DNA of 64,000 nt from Streptosporangium amethystogenes (GTDB lineage: Bacteria > Actinomycetota > Actinomycetes > Streptosporangiales > Streptosporangiaceae). The notes beneath the pieces are model-generated. The model was not told where the DNA came from, ran no database searches, and saw only the letters and a program-made list of their open reading frames with translations. Shown piece by piece: positions 37,734-45,876 of the stretch (its first letter is position 1; every line of letters starts with the position of its first letter). The DNA is taken from contig NZ_JOEQ01000040.1 of NCBI RefSeq assembly GCF_000721075.1, positions 1-64,000 of the forward strand. Reading direction: 5' to 3'. A program made the position numbers and the translations under genes.

Positions 37734-38774
37734 TCACTCCCGTCCGGCCGGTGGGCCGGTGGTGCCGCGGACGACGAGGGTGGGTGAGACGGAGGACAGG
37801 ACGGACCGCCCGCGACCCTCGATGCGCTCGATGAGCAGGCGCGCCGCGGTGGCCCCGATGACGTGTCCGTCCTGGTCGACACTGGTCAGGGAGATGGGCT
37901 TGAGGGAGGCGATGCCGATGTTGTCGTATCCGGCGACCGACAGGTCACCGGGGACCGACAACCCGGCCTCGTAGGCCGCACGCAGCACCCCGAGGGCCGC
38001 GACGTCCGCGCCGGCGAAGATGGCGGTGGGCCTGGCCGGCCGGGCGAGCAGCTGCCGCGCTCCCTCGTAGCCGCCCTCCTCGGTGAAGGAGGTGGCCACC
38101 ACGTCGATCCCCTCCGCCAGGCCTCTGGCGCGCATGGCCTGACGGTAGCCTTCGGCGCGGACGGCCTGCGGGGAGTCGGCACCGGAGGCGCGCCCCCGGT
38201 CGAGATGGGTGATGTGGGCGATCCGCCGGTGGCCGAGATCGGCCAGGTGGTCGACCACCAGGCGGGCGCCGACGATGTCGTCGTCGACCACGGAGTCGTA
38301 CTCGGCGGCACCTCCGTGACGGCCGATCACCACGATCGGCGTCGTGGTGGCGATGGCGGCGAGTTCCGCACTCGACATGACCGGAGATATCAGGATGATG
38401 CCATCCATGCTCCGGTCGATCATCGCGTCGGTCATCCTCGCCTGACTCCTGGGCTCGTCCCCGCCGGGGCCGAGCAGCACCTGGTACTCGGTGCCGCCCA
38501 GCCGGCCGGTGACGCCCTCGATGATGTCGGGGAAGAACGGGTTCCTGGTGTCGGACAGCATCACACCAAGGGTGTAGGTGCGGCCCCGCATGGCCCTGGC
38601 CGCGGCGTGCGGCCGGTAGCCGAGCTCGTCCATGGCCTCACGGACCTTGGCCCGCATGCCGGGGCTGACCCCGTAGGCTCCGCGCAGCACCTTGGACACG
38701 GCGGCCGTGGAGACGCCGGCCCGGTCTGCCACGTCGGCGATGGTCACCCGGCGCGGTGCTGATCCTGTGGTCAC
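37734..38774 (-). CDS. LacI-family transcriptional regulator
   Basis: A 346-residue regulator with an N-terminal HTH (TIADVADRAGVSTAAVSKVL), the hinge helix region HAAARAMRG, and a periplasmic-binding-like effector domain (TYTLGVMLSDTRNPFFPDII, then VAGYDNIGIA and LTSVDQDGH). The GTG at 38774 has AAGGA 5 nt upstream; the longer open frame to 39428 is not supported. It is divergent from the importer operon at 39127-45806 and upstream of the secreted M28-like and glycosidase genes, so it probably represses both sides when the sugar is absent. Confidence 0.93.
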   Translation of the reverse strand: MTTGSAPRRVTIADVADRAGVSTAAVSKVLRGAYGVSPGMRAKVREAMDELGYRPHAAARAMRGRTYTLGVMLSDTRNPFFPDIIEGVTGRLGGTEYQVLLGPGGDEPRSQARMTDAMIDRSMDGIILISPVMSSAELAAIATTTPIVVIGRHGGAAEYDSVVDDDIVGARLVVDHLADLGHRRIAHITHLDRGRASGADSPQAVRAEGYRQAMRARGLAEGIDVVATSFTEEGGYEGARQLLARPARPTAIFAGADVAALGVLRAAYEAGLSVPGDLSVAGYDNIGIASLKPISLTSVDQDGHVIGATAARLLIERIEGRGRSVLSSVSPTLVVRGTTGPPAGRE

Positions 38775-38980
38775 GCGAGTCCTTCGGTAGGCGAAAGTGG
38801 GAACGGCCCCGCAGCGAACCTCGGGGGAAGAGCGGGGCAAATCGCCGGGCGAGCGCGGCGCCCGTGTGTAGAACGAAATACATTCTGGCGATGCAGAGGC
38901 GACGGTACCCGTTCGAAGCCATCCTTGCCAGACCCGATTTTTACCACTTCTTAACGAGTTGGTCACCTGGAACACGGGTC

Positions 38981-39023
38981 TTGACGCCGCAAACACTCCT
39001 GGTCTAACAATGGAGAACGTTCT
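38981..39023 (+). promoter_or_regulatory. Promoter with overlapping LacI-type operator upstream of the importer operon
   Basis: TTGACG (38981-38986), an 18-bp spacer and TAACAA (39005-39010) form a plausible housekeeping promoter. A perfect 10-bp palindrome AGAACGTTCT (39014-39023), with the CG centre common to LacI-family operators, covers the expected start point near 39017. A looser 17-bp copy, with AGAA and TTCT ends, lies at 38870-38886 nearer the regulator gene. The remainder of the 352-bp gap shows no gene. Confidence 0.5.
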
Positions 39024-39126
39024 ACGAAACATGACGGAAACCCGCATGTCTTGTGGCCCGGAGGCGTGCAGGCGTCCGCCCGGAGGCCGGCTATCACCAA
39101 CCCCGTGACGAACAGGAATAACGAGC

Positions 39127-40425
39127 ATGAGGGCATCGAAACGACTGCTGGGAGCCGCGGCCTGCGCCGCCCTCACCCTCACCGCGGCGGGCTGTGGCGG
39201 CGCCGCCGAACCAGGCGGAACCGACGGCGGGAAGGTCACGCTGACGCTCTGGCACAACACCGCCGATCCCGCCCCGCTGGTGGAGATGTACAAGCGGTTC
39301 GAGCGCGAGTCGGGCCACACGATCGAGCTGGTCCCGATCCCCTCCGACGGGTTCGAGGACAGCACCCAGACCAAGTGGGCCACCGGCGAACGGCCGGACA
39401 TCCTCGAATACCACGCCACGGTGAGCAACCTGCTCGCCCTGAACCCGTCGGAGAACCTCAGGGACCTGTCCGGCGAGGCGTACGTCGCCAGGTCCGGCGA
39501 CCTCTACAGCAGCGCGGGCGCCACGGGAGGAAAGGTCTACGCGGCCATCACCGGCTTCCCCCAGGTCTTCGGCCTCTACTACAACAAGAAGGTCCTCGCC
39601 GACGCGGGCGTCAAGCCCCCGGGCACGTTCGACGAGCTCTCGGCGGCCTGCCGCGCGCTCTCCGCCAAGGGCGTGACGCCCGTGTTCGAGTCGGGCGGAT
39701 CCATCTGGCCGGTGCAGATCCTGCCACTGCTGTACGTCAGCGCCAGCAACGAGGCCAACGCCTACGGCAAGGCCATCGCGGGCCACACCGCCTCGCTGGC
39801 CGACCCCGGCTCGCCGTTCGTGGCCGGGCTGAGCTCCTACAGGAAGCTGCAGGACGACGGCTGCTTCAACAAGGACATCACCACCGCCACGTTCGAGAAC
39901 TCGATGAAGGCCCTGGTGACCGGCAAGGCCGCCATGGTCGCCCAGCACTCCGACATGCTGCCGGCCATGCTCGCCGCCGCCGGCGGCGACCAGCGGAAGG
40001 TGGACGACACCGTCGGGTTCACCGGGCTGTCGAGCACCAAGGCCGTGGTGACGTACGCGCCGGGGCCGATCGGCACCTTCTACCTGCCCAAGACGGGCGA
40101 CGCCGGACGGGAGCAGGCCGCGCTGGACTTCGTCCGGTTCATGACCGGCCCCGCCTACGCCGACTACGTGAAGTCCGCGAAGACCTTCCCCGTGCTCCAG
40201 GGGGTGGACGGTCCGCAGGACGTCTCCCCCGTGCTCCAGGACGTCAAGAAGGCGTACGACAACGGCGCCGTCATCGCCTTCAACTCCGACATCCCCGGCA
40301 TGGCCGGGCTGGCGCCGCTGATGTCGGAACTGATCGCCGGGCAGAAGGATCCGCAGAAGGCCGCCACGCAGCTGCAGGGCCAGGTCGAGCAGGCGGCGAA
40401 GGCCGCCGGGCTGCCCGGATGGTGA
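39127..40425 (+). CDS. Extracellular solute-binding lipoprotein (CUT1 importer)
   Basis: A 432-residue sugar-binding lipoprotein. The signal peptide KRLLGAAACAALTLTAAGC ends in a lipobox Cys. The mature part begins VTLTLWHNTADPAPLVEMYK, and has ITGFPQVFGLYYNKKVLADA and PGTFDELSAAC, typical for cluster-1 oligosaccharide binders. The gene begins five overlapping or adjacent genes (permeases, serine hydrolase, rhamnosidase). The ligand may therefore be a rhamnose-containing glycoside (inference). Confidence 0.93.
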   Translation: MRASKRLLGAAACAALTLTAAGCGGAAEPGGTDGGKVTLTLWHNTADPAPLVEMYKRFERESGHTIELVPIPSDGFEDSTQTKWATGERPDILEYHATVSNLLALNPSENLRDLSGEAYVARSGDLYSSAGATGGKVYAAITGFPQVFGLYYNKKVLADAGVKPPGTFDELSAACRALSAKGVTPVFESGGSIWPVQILPLLYVSASNEANAYGKAIAGHTASLADPGSPFVAGLSSYRKLQDDGCFNKDITTATFENSMKALVTGKAAMVAQHSDMLPAMLAAAGGDQRKVDDTVGFTGLSSTKAVVTYAPGPIGTFYLPKTGDAGREQAALDFVRFMTGPAYADYVKSAKTFPVLQGVDGPQDVSPVLQDVKKAYDNGAVIAFNSDIPGMAGLAPLMSELIAGQKDPQKAATQLQGQVEQAAKAAGLPGW

Positions 40426-41363
40426 CCTCGCTACCCCCGCGCGAGCGTCCCCCGGGCACCGAGACCGCGCCCCACGCCCCGCACCCCGCCGACGGGGGCG
40501 GTGGCGAGACCGGGGACCCCGGACGGCGGGGCTGGCTGCCCTGGGCGCTGCCCGCAGTGCTGCTGGTGGCACTCTTCTTCGCGCTGCCGTTCGCACTCAA
40601 CGCCCGCTTCGCCTTCTCCGCCTGGACGGGGTTCCGCTCGGAGATCACCTGGAACGGCCTGGACAACTTCCGCATGCTCGTCGAGCAGGATCTCCTGACG
40701 AACGCCGTCACGGTGACCGTGCTCTACGCGATCCTGTGCATGGCCATCCAGAACACCGTCAGCCTGAGCCTCGCACTCGCCCTGCAGCGGACGGACCGGG
40801 TCAACACCGTGTTCAGGTCGGTGTTCTTCCTGCCGACCCTCGTCTCGCCGCTGGCCGCCGGTTACATCTGGCGGGGCATCCTCGATCCGGCGGGCCCGGT
40901 CAACTCCTTCCTCGGCATCGACTGGGCCTGGCTGGGCGAGCCCGCGACCGCGTTGCTCACGGTCGCGTTCGTGGACGCCTGGAAGTGGAGCGGGCTGATC
41001 ACCCTTGTCTACATCGCGGGCCTTAACTCGGTGCCCAGGGAGCTCATCGAGTCGGCCACGGTCGACGGCGCGGGCCCCTGGACCCGCTTCGCCCGGGTGA
41101 GGTTCCCGCTGCTGGCCCCCGCGATCACCTTCAACGTCGCGGTCACCCTGGTCGGCGCGCTCAGCGCCTACGACGTGATCGCCGCCACCACCGGCGGCGG
41201 CCCCGGCGACCACACCAGAGCACTGAACATCGTCATGCGCCAGCAGTGGGGTCAGGGGTTCTTCGGTTCCGCCAGCGCGCTCAGCCTCACGGTGACGCTG
41301 CTCGTGATCGCGACGGCGGTCCCCCTCGTCTGGTGGCTGCGCCGCAGGGAGGTCACCGGATGA
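40419..41363 (+). CDS. ABC transporter permease, MalF type
   Basis: A 314-residue inner-membrane permease with a hydrophilic, Pro-rich N-terminal tail of about 35 residues and six hydrophobic helices. Family marks: FSAWTGFRSEITWNGLDNFR and the EAA loop RELIESATVDGAGPWTRFAR. The ATG at 40419 (or the GTG at 40422) overlaps the end of the binding-protein gene, so translation is coupled. Confidence 0.93.
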   Translation: MVTSLPPRERPPGTETAPHAPHPADGGGGETGDPGRRGWLPWALPAVLLVALFFALPFALNARFAFSAWTGFRSEITWNGLDNFRMLVEQDLLTNAVTVTVLYAILCMAIQNTVSLSLALALQRTDRVNTVFRSVFFLPTLVSPLAAGYIWRGILDPAGPVNSFLGIDWAWLGEPATALLTVAFVDAWKWSGLITLVYIAGLNSVPRELIESATVDGAGPWTRFARVRFPLLAPAITFNVAVTLVGALSAYDVIAATTGGGPGDHTRALNIVMRQQWGQGFFGSASALSLTVTLLVIATAVPLVWWLRRREVTG

Positions 41364-42175
41364 GAGTCGTCAAGTACACGCTGCTGTCGCTGTTCGCGAT
41401 CCCCTGGGTGGTCGTGCCGTTCTGGCTGGTCGTGGTGAACTCCTTCAAGCCCGCGGGCGAGGCGGCCGAACTCGGCCTCGGCCTGCCCCGGCAGTGGGCG
41501 ATCGTCGAGAACTACACGACCGTCGTCGACACCGGCGACTACCTGGGCGGGCTCGCCAACAGCCTCATGATCACGGTACCCGTCGTGCTGGCCGTGCTGC
41601 TGCTCGGCGCGGCGGCGGCGTGGGCCTACGGCCGAGGCGACTCGCGGTGGCTGCGCGCGACCTACTTCGTACTCAGCCTGTCGATCCTCATCCCCCCGTC
41701 GATCATCCCGACCGTCCACGTGCTGCGCGGGCTCGGCCTGGACGGCACGCCGTTCGGCTACGCGCTGGTCCTGATCGGCACCCGGCTGGGCATCGTGGTC
41801 TTCCTGGCCACCGGGTTCGTCAGGGCCTTCCCTCCCGACCTGGAGGACGCCGCCGCCATCGACGGGGCGTCCCGGCCGCAGATCTTCGCGCGCATCCTGC
41901 TGCCGCTGCTGCGCCCGGTGCTCTTCGTCGGGAGCGTCATCCTGGTCATCAACGTCTGGAACGACTTCTTCTTCGGGCTGTTCCTCCTCAAGGGGCAGGA
42001 CAACGCGACCCTGCCCCTCACCCTCTTCCAGTTCGCCTCCGGCACGCTGCAGACCCTGCAGTGGAACCTCGTCTTCGCCCACGTCCTGCTGACCACGCTG
42101 CCGCTGGTGGCGGTGTACGTGTTCGCGCAGAAGCACGTCCTCGCCGGGCTCACAGAAGGAGCACTCAAAGGATGA
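41360..42175 (+). CDS. ABC transporter permease, MalG type
   Basis: A 271-residue permease with six hydrophobic helices and the EAA-like loop LEDAAAIDGASRPQIFARIL. The ATG at 41360 overlaps the previous stop (ATGA), with GGGAGG 7 nt upstream. Like the module at 26.2-32.1 kb, this operon has no ATPase gene and must borrow one. Confidence 0.93.
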   Translation: MRVVKYTLLSLFAIPWVVVPFWLVVVNSFKPAGEAAELGLGLPRQWAIVENYTTVVDTGDYLGGLANSLMITVPVVLAVLLLGAAAAWAYGRGDSRWLRATYFVLSLSILIPPSIIPTVHVLRGLGLDGTPFGYALVLIGTRLGIVVFLATGFVRAFPPDLEDAAAIDGASRPQIFARILLPLLRPVLFVGSVILVINVWNDFFFGLFLLKGQDNATLPLTLFQFASGTLQTLQWNLVFAHVLLTTLPLVAVYVFAQKHVLAGLTEGALKG

Positions 42176-43170
42176 CCGACCAACCGTTCGCGCTCGCCGT
42201 CGAGTGGGTGAGGCGCATGGTCCGCGAGGGGAGACTCCCGTGCGCGGTGCTCGGAGCGGCCACCTCGCAGGGCACGGTGCTGCTGGAGTCCTTCGGAGAG
42301 CACGACGGACGTGCGACCCGCGCCGACGACCACTTCGCGCTGTTCTCGGTGACCAAGCCGCTGATCGGCCTGCTGGCCATGCGCCAGGTGGAGCGGGGCC
42401 TGCTCTCGCTGCGCCGCCCGCTCCGTGACGCGGTGCCCGGCTTCGGCGGGCTGCGCTCCGACGAGGTCACGCTCTGGCACCTGCTGACCCACACCAGCGG
42501 CATCGCCGAGCAGACGCTCACCCCGGACGACCTGGTGGAGCATCTGATCGCCGCCCCCGCGCTGTTCGAGGCGGGCACGCTCAGCCAGTACTGCAACATC
42601 GGCTTCGCCGGCATCTCCGAGATGATCAGGGATGTCACCGGCAGGGATCTGGCCGACGTGATCGACACCGACCTGAACACACTGGTGCCCGGCGGCGGGC
42701 GGATCACCTTCGACCCGGCCTGTGACCCGGCAGAGGTCAGGGCCGTCGAGCTGCTCGGTGTCGACTACGACAGGTTCGTCCGGCTCCGGCATCCGGCCGG
42801 GGGCCTGTTCTCCCGTGCCGAGGACCTGCTCGCGCTGGGCAGCGCCCTGCTCCGCGGCGACCGGGCACCGGTCCACCCGATCACGCTGGCCGCCATGACG
42901 AAACCCCAGACCACGGGCCTGGTCAAGCTGCAGCCCGACCCGGTCAACGCCGGCCAGGACTGGGGGCTGACCTGGAACCTGCGCCACTCCGCGCCCGGCC
43001 TGCTGGAGCGGCGGCTCTACGGGCACGGCGGCGCCTCCGGATGCCAGTGGTGGATGTATCCCGACCACGACGCCTGCTTCGTACTGCTGATCAACGTGAT
43101 GGCGCCCAGCCTGCACGGGGTCGACATCGACGGACTGCACAACGCCTTCACGACGGGTCTCGGCGCATGA
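42172..43170 (+). CDS. Serine hydrolase of the class-C beta-lactamase fold
   Basis: A 332-residue cytosolic protein. The catalytic SxxK is FSVTKPL, the Tyr-x-Asn element is QYCNIGFAG, and the third box HGGASG replaces KTG. This trio, with no signal peptide, fits EstB-type esterases or amidases rather than antibiotic resistance. The ATG at 42172 overlaps the permease stop and the gene end overlaps the rhamnosidase start, so it belongs to the import pathway. It probably removes an ester or acyl group from the imported glycoside (inference). Confidence 0.9.
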   Translation: MTDQPFALAVEWVRRMVREGRLPCAVLGAATSQGTVLLESFGEHDGRATRADDHFALFSVTKPLIGLLAMRQVERGLLSLRRPLRDAVPGFGGLRSDEVTLWHLLTHTSGIAEQTLTPDDLVEHLIAAPALFEAGTLSQYCNIGFAGISEMIRDVTGRDLADVIDTDLNTLVPGGGRITFDPACDPAEVRAVELLGVDYDRFVRLRHPAGGLFSRAEDLLALGSALLRGDRAPVHPITLAAMTKPQTTGLVKLQPDPVNAGQDWGLTWNLRHSAPGLLERRLYGHGGASGCQWWMYPDHDACFVLLINVMAPSLHGVDIDGLHNAFTTGLGA

Positions 43171-45806
43171 TCCACGTCCCGGGAACCCCCGGCCTGGCAC
43201 GGGCCGCCTCGGGCGGCCAGGTGCCGGTCGGCTCCTCCCCGCCCGCCGAGGCGGTCGCCTGCCACACCTGCGGGCTCACCGACCCGGTCGGCGTCGACGA
43301 TCCCTCCCCGCGCCTGTCCTGGGCGGCCAGGCTGCTCCATCCCGAGCGGCTGACGGTGTCCACCGGCGGACGCGAGGTGTGGGCGCGTGACCTCCCGCCG
43401 GGCACGAGCTGGGCCGATGTCCCGGAAGAGGCGCTGGAGCCGCTCACCCCGTACACCTGGTCGGTCGCCGGGCAGCTCGGCGGCACCTTCGTGACCGGCC
43501 TGCGCGCGGGCGGCGCCTGGGGAGCCCCCTGGGTCGAGGACGGCGGGAACGAGAGCGAGGGCGCCGTCCGCCTCGGCGGGACGTTCGGCTGGGAGCCTCG
43601 GCCGGGACGGGTCTGGCTGGCGACCACCGCGCTGGGCGTCTACCGGGCGGTGCTGAACGGCGAACGGCTCGGCGACGAGGAACTCGCCCCCGGCTGGACC
43701 GACTACGGCCGCCGGGTCCGCTACCGGCTGGCCGACGTCACCGCGTTGCTCCGTACCGGGGAGAACCTGCTGGAGATCCGGCTCGCCCCCGGCTGGTACG
43801 CCGGTCACGTCGCGGCGGGCGGGCCGCGCCGATACGGCGACCACCCCGCCGCCAGCGCCCGGCTGTTCCTGCGCGACCCGGAGGGCGTTCACCCGCTCGC
43901 GGCCACCGGCCCCGGCTGGACGGCCGGAGACCTGGGCGTACCCCGCGCCGACCTGGTGATGGGCGAGACCGTCCACCTGGCTTCCCGGCCCGGCCGGGAC
44001 CGGGCCGTGACCGTGGTGGCGCCACCGCCCGGCCTGCTGGTGGAGGCCGATCCCGCTCCCCCGGTGCGGGAGATCGGCACCCTGGCCGCGGCGTCGGTCA
44101 CCGAGCCCGTCCCCGGCGTTCACCTGCTCGACTTCGGCCGCAACGTCGTGGGACGGCTCCGGCTGCGAATCGACACGTCGTACCCGGTCCACCTGGTGGT
44201 CCGCCACGGCGAGGAGCTCACCGCGACCGGCCGTCTCTACGACGCCAACCTGCGCACGGCCGAGCAGCGCGACGAGTTCCTCCTCCCCGCCGGACGCCAC
44301 GTCGCGGAGCCCTCGTTCACCTTCCACGGGTTCCGCTACGCCGAGGTCACCGGATGGCCGGGCGGCATGTCCGCGGGTGACGCCGAGGCGGTGCTCCTGT
44401 CCTCGGCGCTGCCCGTCACCGGCACCCTGACCGCCTCCGACCCCGCCGTCAGGCAGCTGGTCTCCAACATCGTCGCCTCCGCCGAGGGCAACCTGCTCAG
44501 CGTGCCCATGGACTGCCCGCAGCGCGACGAACGGGCCGGCTGGACCGCCGACATCTCGGTGTTCGCCTCGACGCTGAGCTTCCTCCGTCACACCCAGGCG
44601 TTCCTCTCCGGCTGGGTGACGACGCTGATCGACGGCCAGCGGCGAGACGGGGCCGTCCCGCACGTGGCCCCGGTACTGCCCGAGTACGGGTTCGACTCGC
44701 CGGTCTGGTCCGACGCGATCGTGGAGGTGCCCTGGCTGCTGTGGCGGCGCTACGGCGACGATCGGACGCTGCGCCGGGCGTACGGGCCGATGCGGCGCTG
44801 GGCCGACTACTGCCTGGCGCAGTGTGACGACGGGGTCCGCCCAGGCCGGGCGCTGGGCGACTGGCTGGCCCCCGGAACCGTGGAGACGCCCAGGAGCCTG
44901 ATCGCCACCGCCGCCCTCGCGCGGAGCCTGCGCCTGATCGCCGACGTCGCCGACGTGCTCGGCGAGCCGCACGCCAGGGCGTACCGCGAGGCCTCGACCA
45001 TGGTCTCGGACGCCTTCCAGCGGGCCTTCCTCACCGAGCACCGGCTGCGCACCGAGACCCAGACGGGGTACGCCCTCGCCCTGGCCTGGGACCTCGTCCC
45101 GCCCAGGAACCGTGCCCGGACCGCGGCGGCGCTCGCGGAGCTGGTCAGGGCGGACGGCCACCGGCTCATGACCGGTTTCGTCGGTACGCCGCTGCTGCTG
45201 CCGACGCTCTCGGAGACCGGCCACCACGACGTCGCCTGCCGGGTCTTCAACCAGGAGGGGCACCCTTCCTGGCGCTACCAGTTGCGGGCGGGCGCGACCA
45301 GCATGTGGGAGCGGTGGGACGCCTGGCACCATCGGCGGGGCATGCACACCCCGACGATGAACTCCTTCAACCACTACGCCTACGGCTGCGTCGGCGACTG
45401 GCTCTTCCGCCACGTCGCCGGTGTCGGTGACGACCCCCGCGGGGTGAACGGCGGGTTCACCGAGCCGCTGCTTCGCCCGGGCCCCGTCCCGTTGTTGCGG
45501 CAGGCGCACGCCAGGTACGACAGCCCCGCGGGCACCGTCGAGTCGGGATGGCGCGCCGGGCCCGACGGCCTGCAGTTCGTCTTCCGTGTCCCTCCCGGCG
45601 TGACCGCCCGCGCGGTGCTCCCCGTCCACGGCACCTGGGACGGTATGACCGTCAACGGCACCTTCCTGATGGGGCTGGCCGAGCAACTCCCCACCAGGCG
45701 GCTGGCCGACGGCTCGTGCTCGCTGGACCTGCCGTCGGGCCGCTGGTCGATCACGGCTCCGGCCGCCGCCGCCGACCCGCTGCTCTCCGCCTGGGACGAG
45801 TTGTGA
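43167..45806 (+). CDS. GH78 alpha-L-rhamnosidase
   Basis: An 879-residue enzyme releasing terminal alpha-L-rhamnose. An N-terminal fibronectin-like domain (LTDPVGVDDPSPRLSW) is followed by two beta-sandwich domains (ATTALGVYRAVLNGERLGDE, APGWTDYGRRVRY) and the (alpha/alpha)6 catalytic barrel. Its hallmark MDCPQRDERAGWTAD carries the general acid, about Glu455. GATSMWERWDAW holds the partner Glu. There is no signal peptide, so it acts on imported substrate. The ATG at 43167 overlaps the serine hydrolase stop (ATGA). It closes the operon, ending 31 bp before a strong hairpin. Confidence 0.93.
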   Translation: MIHVPGTPGLARAASGGQVPVGSSPPAEAVACHTCGLTDPVGVDDPSPRLSWAARLLHPERLTVSTGGREVWARDLPPGTSWADVPEEALEPLTPYTWSVAGQLGGTFVTGLRAGGAWGAPWVEDGGNESEGAVRLGGTFGWEPRPGRVWLATTALGVYRAVLNGERLGDEELAPGWTDYGRRVRYRLADVTALLRTGENLLEIRLAPGWYAGHVAAGGPRRYGDHPAASARLFLRDPEGVHPLAATGPGWTAGDLGVPRADLVMGETVHLASRPGRDRAVTVVAPPPGLLVEADPAPPVREIGTLAAASVTEPVPGVHLLDFGRNVVGRLRLRIDTSYPVHLVVRHGEELTATGRLYDANLRTAEQRDEFLLPAGRHVAEPSFTFHGFRYAEVTGWPGGMSAGDAEAVLLSSALPVTGTLTASDPAVRQLVSNIVASAEGNLLSVPMDCPQRDERAGWTADISVFASTLSFLRHTQAFLSGWVTTLIDGQRRDGAVPHVAPVLPEYGFDSPVWSDAIVEVPWLLWRRYGDDRTLRRAYGPMRRWADYCLAQCDDGVRPGRALGDWLAPGTVETPRSLIATAALARSLRLIADVADVLGEPHARAYREASTMVSDAFQRAFLTEHRLRTETQTGYALALAWDLVPPRNRARTAAALAELVRADGHRLMTGFVGTPLLLPTLSETGHHDVACRVFNQEGHPSWRYQLRAGATSMWERWDAWHHRRGMHTPTMNSFNHYAYGCVGDWLFRHVAGVGDDPRGVNGGFTEPLLRPGPVPLLRQAHARYDSPAGTVESGWRAGPDGLQFVFRVPPGVTARAVLPVHGTWDGMTVNGTFLMGLAEQLPTRRLADGSCSLDLPSGRWSITAPAAAADPLLSAWDEL

Positions 45807-45836
45807 CCCCCTCCCCTTCGGCACGCTGAGAGCGTC

Positions 45837-45862
45837 CCGGCCGCCGCCGTGACGGCGGCCGG
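45837..45862. terminator. Bidirectional hairpin between convergent genes
   Basis: A perfect 10-bp stem, CCGGCCGCCG/CGGCGGCCGG, with a 6-nt loop lies between the rhamnosidase stop (45806) and the convergent subtilisin stop (45877). There is no T-run, as is usual for actinomycete terminators. Confidence 0.75.
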
Positions 45863-45876
45863 ACAGCCCGCCCGGG

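Noticed and set aside
42172-43170. Antibiotic-resistance beta-lactamase
   Set aside because: It has the SxxK fold, but the third box is HGG, there is no signal peptide and it is embedded in a sugar-import operon; an esterase or amidase role is more likely.
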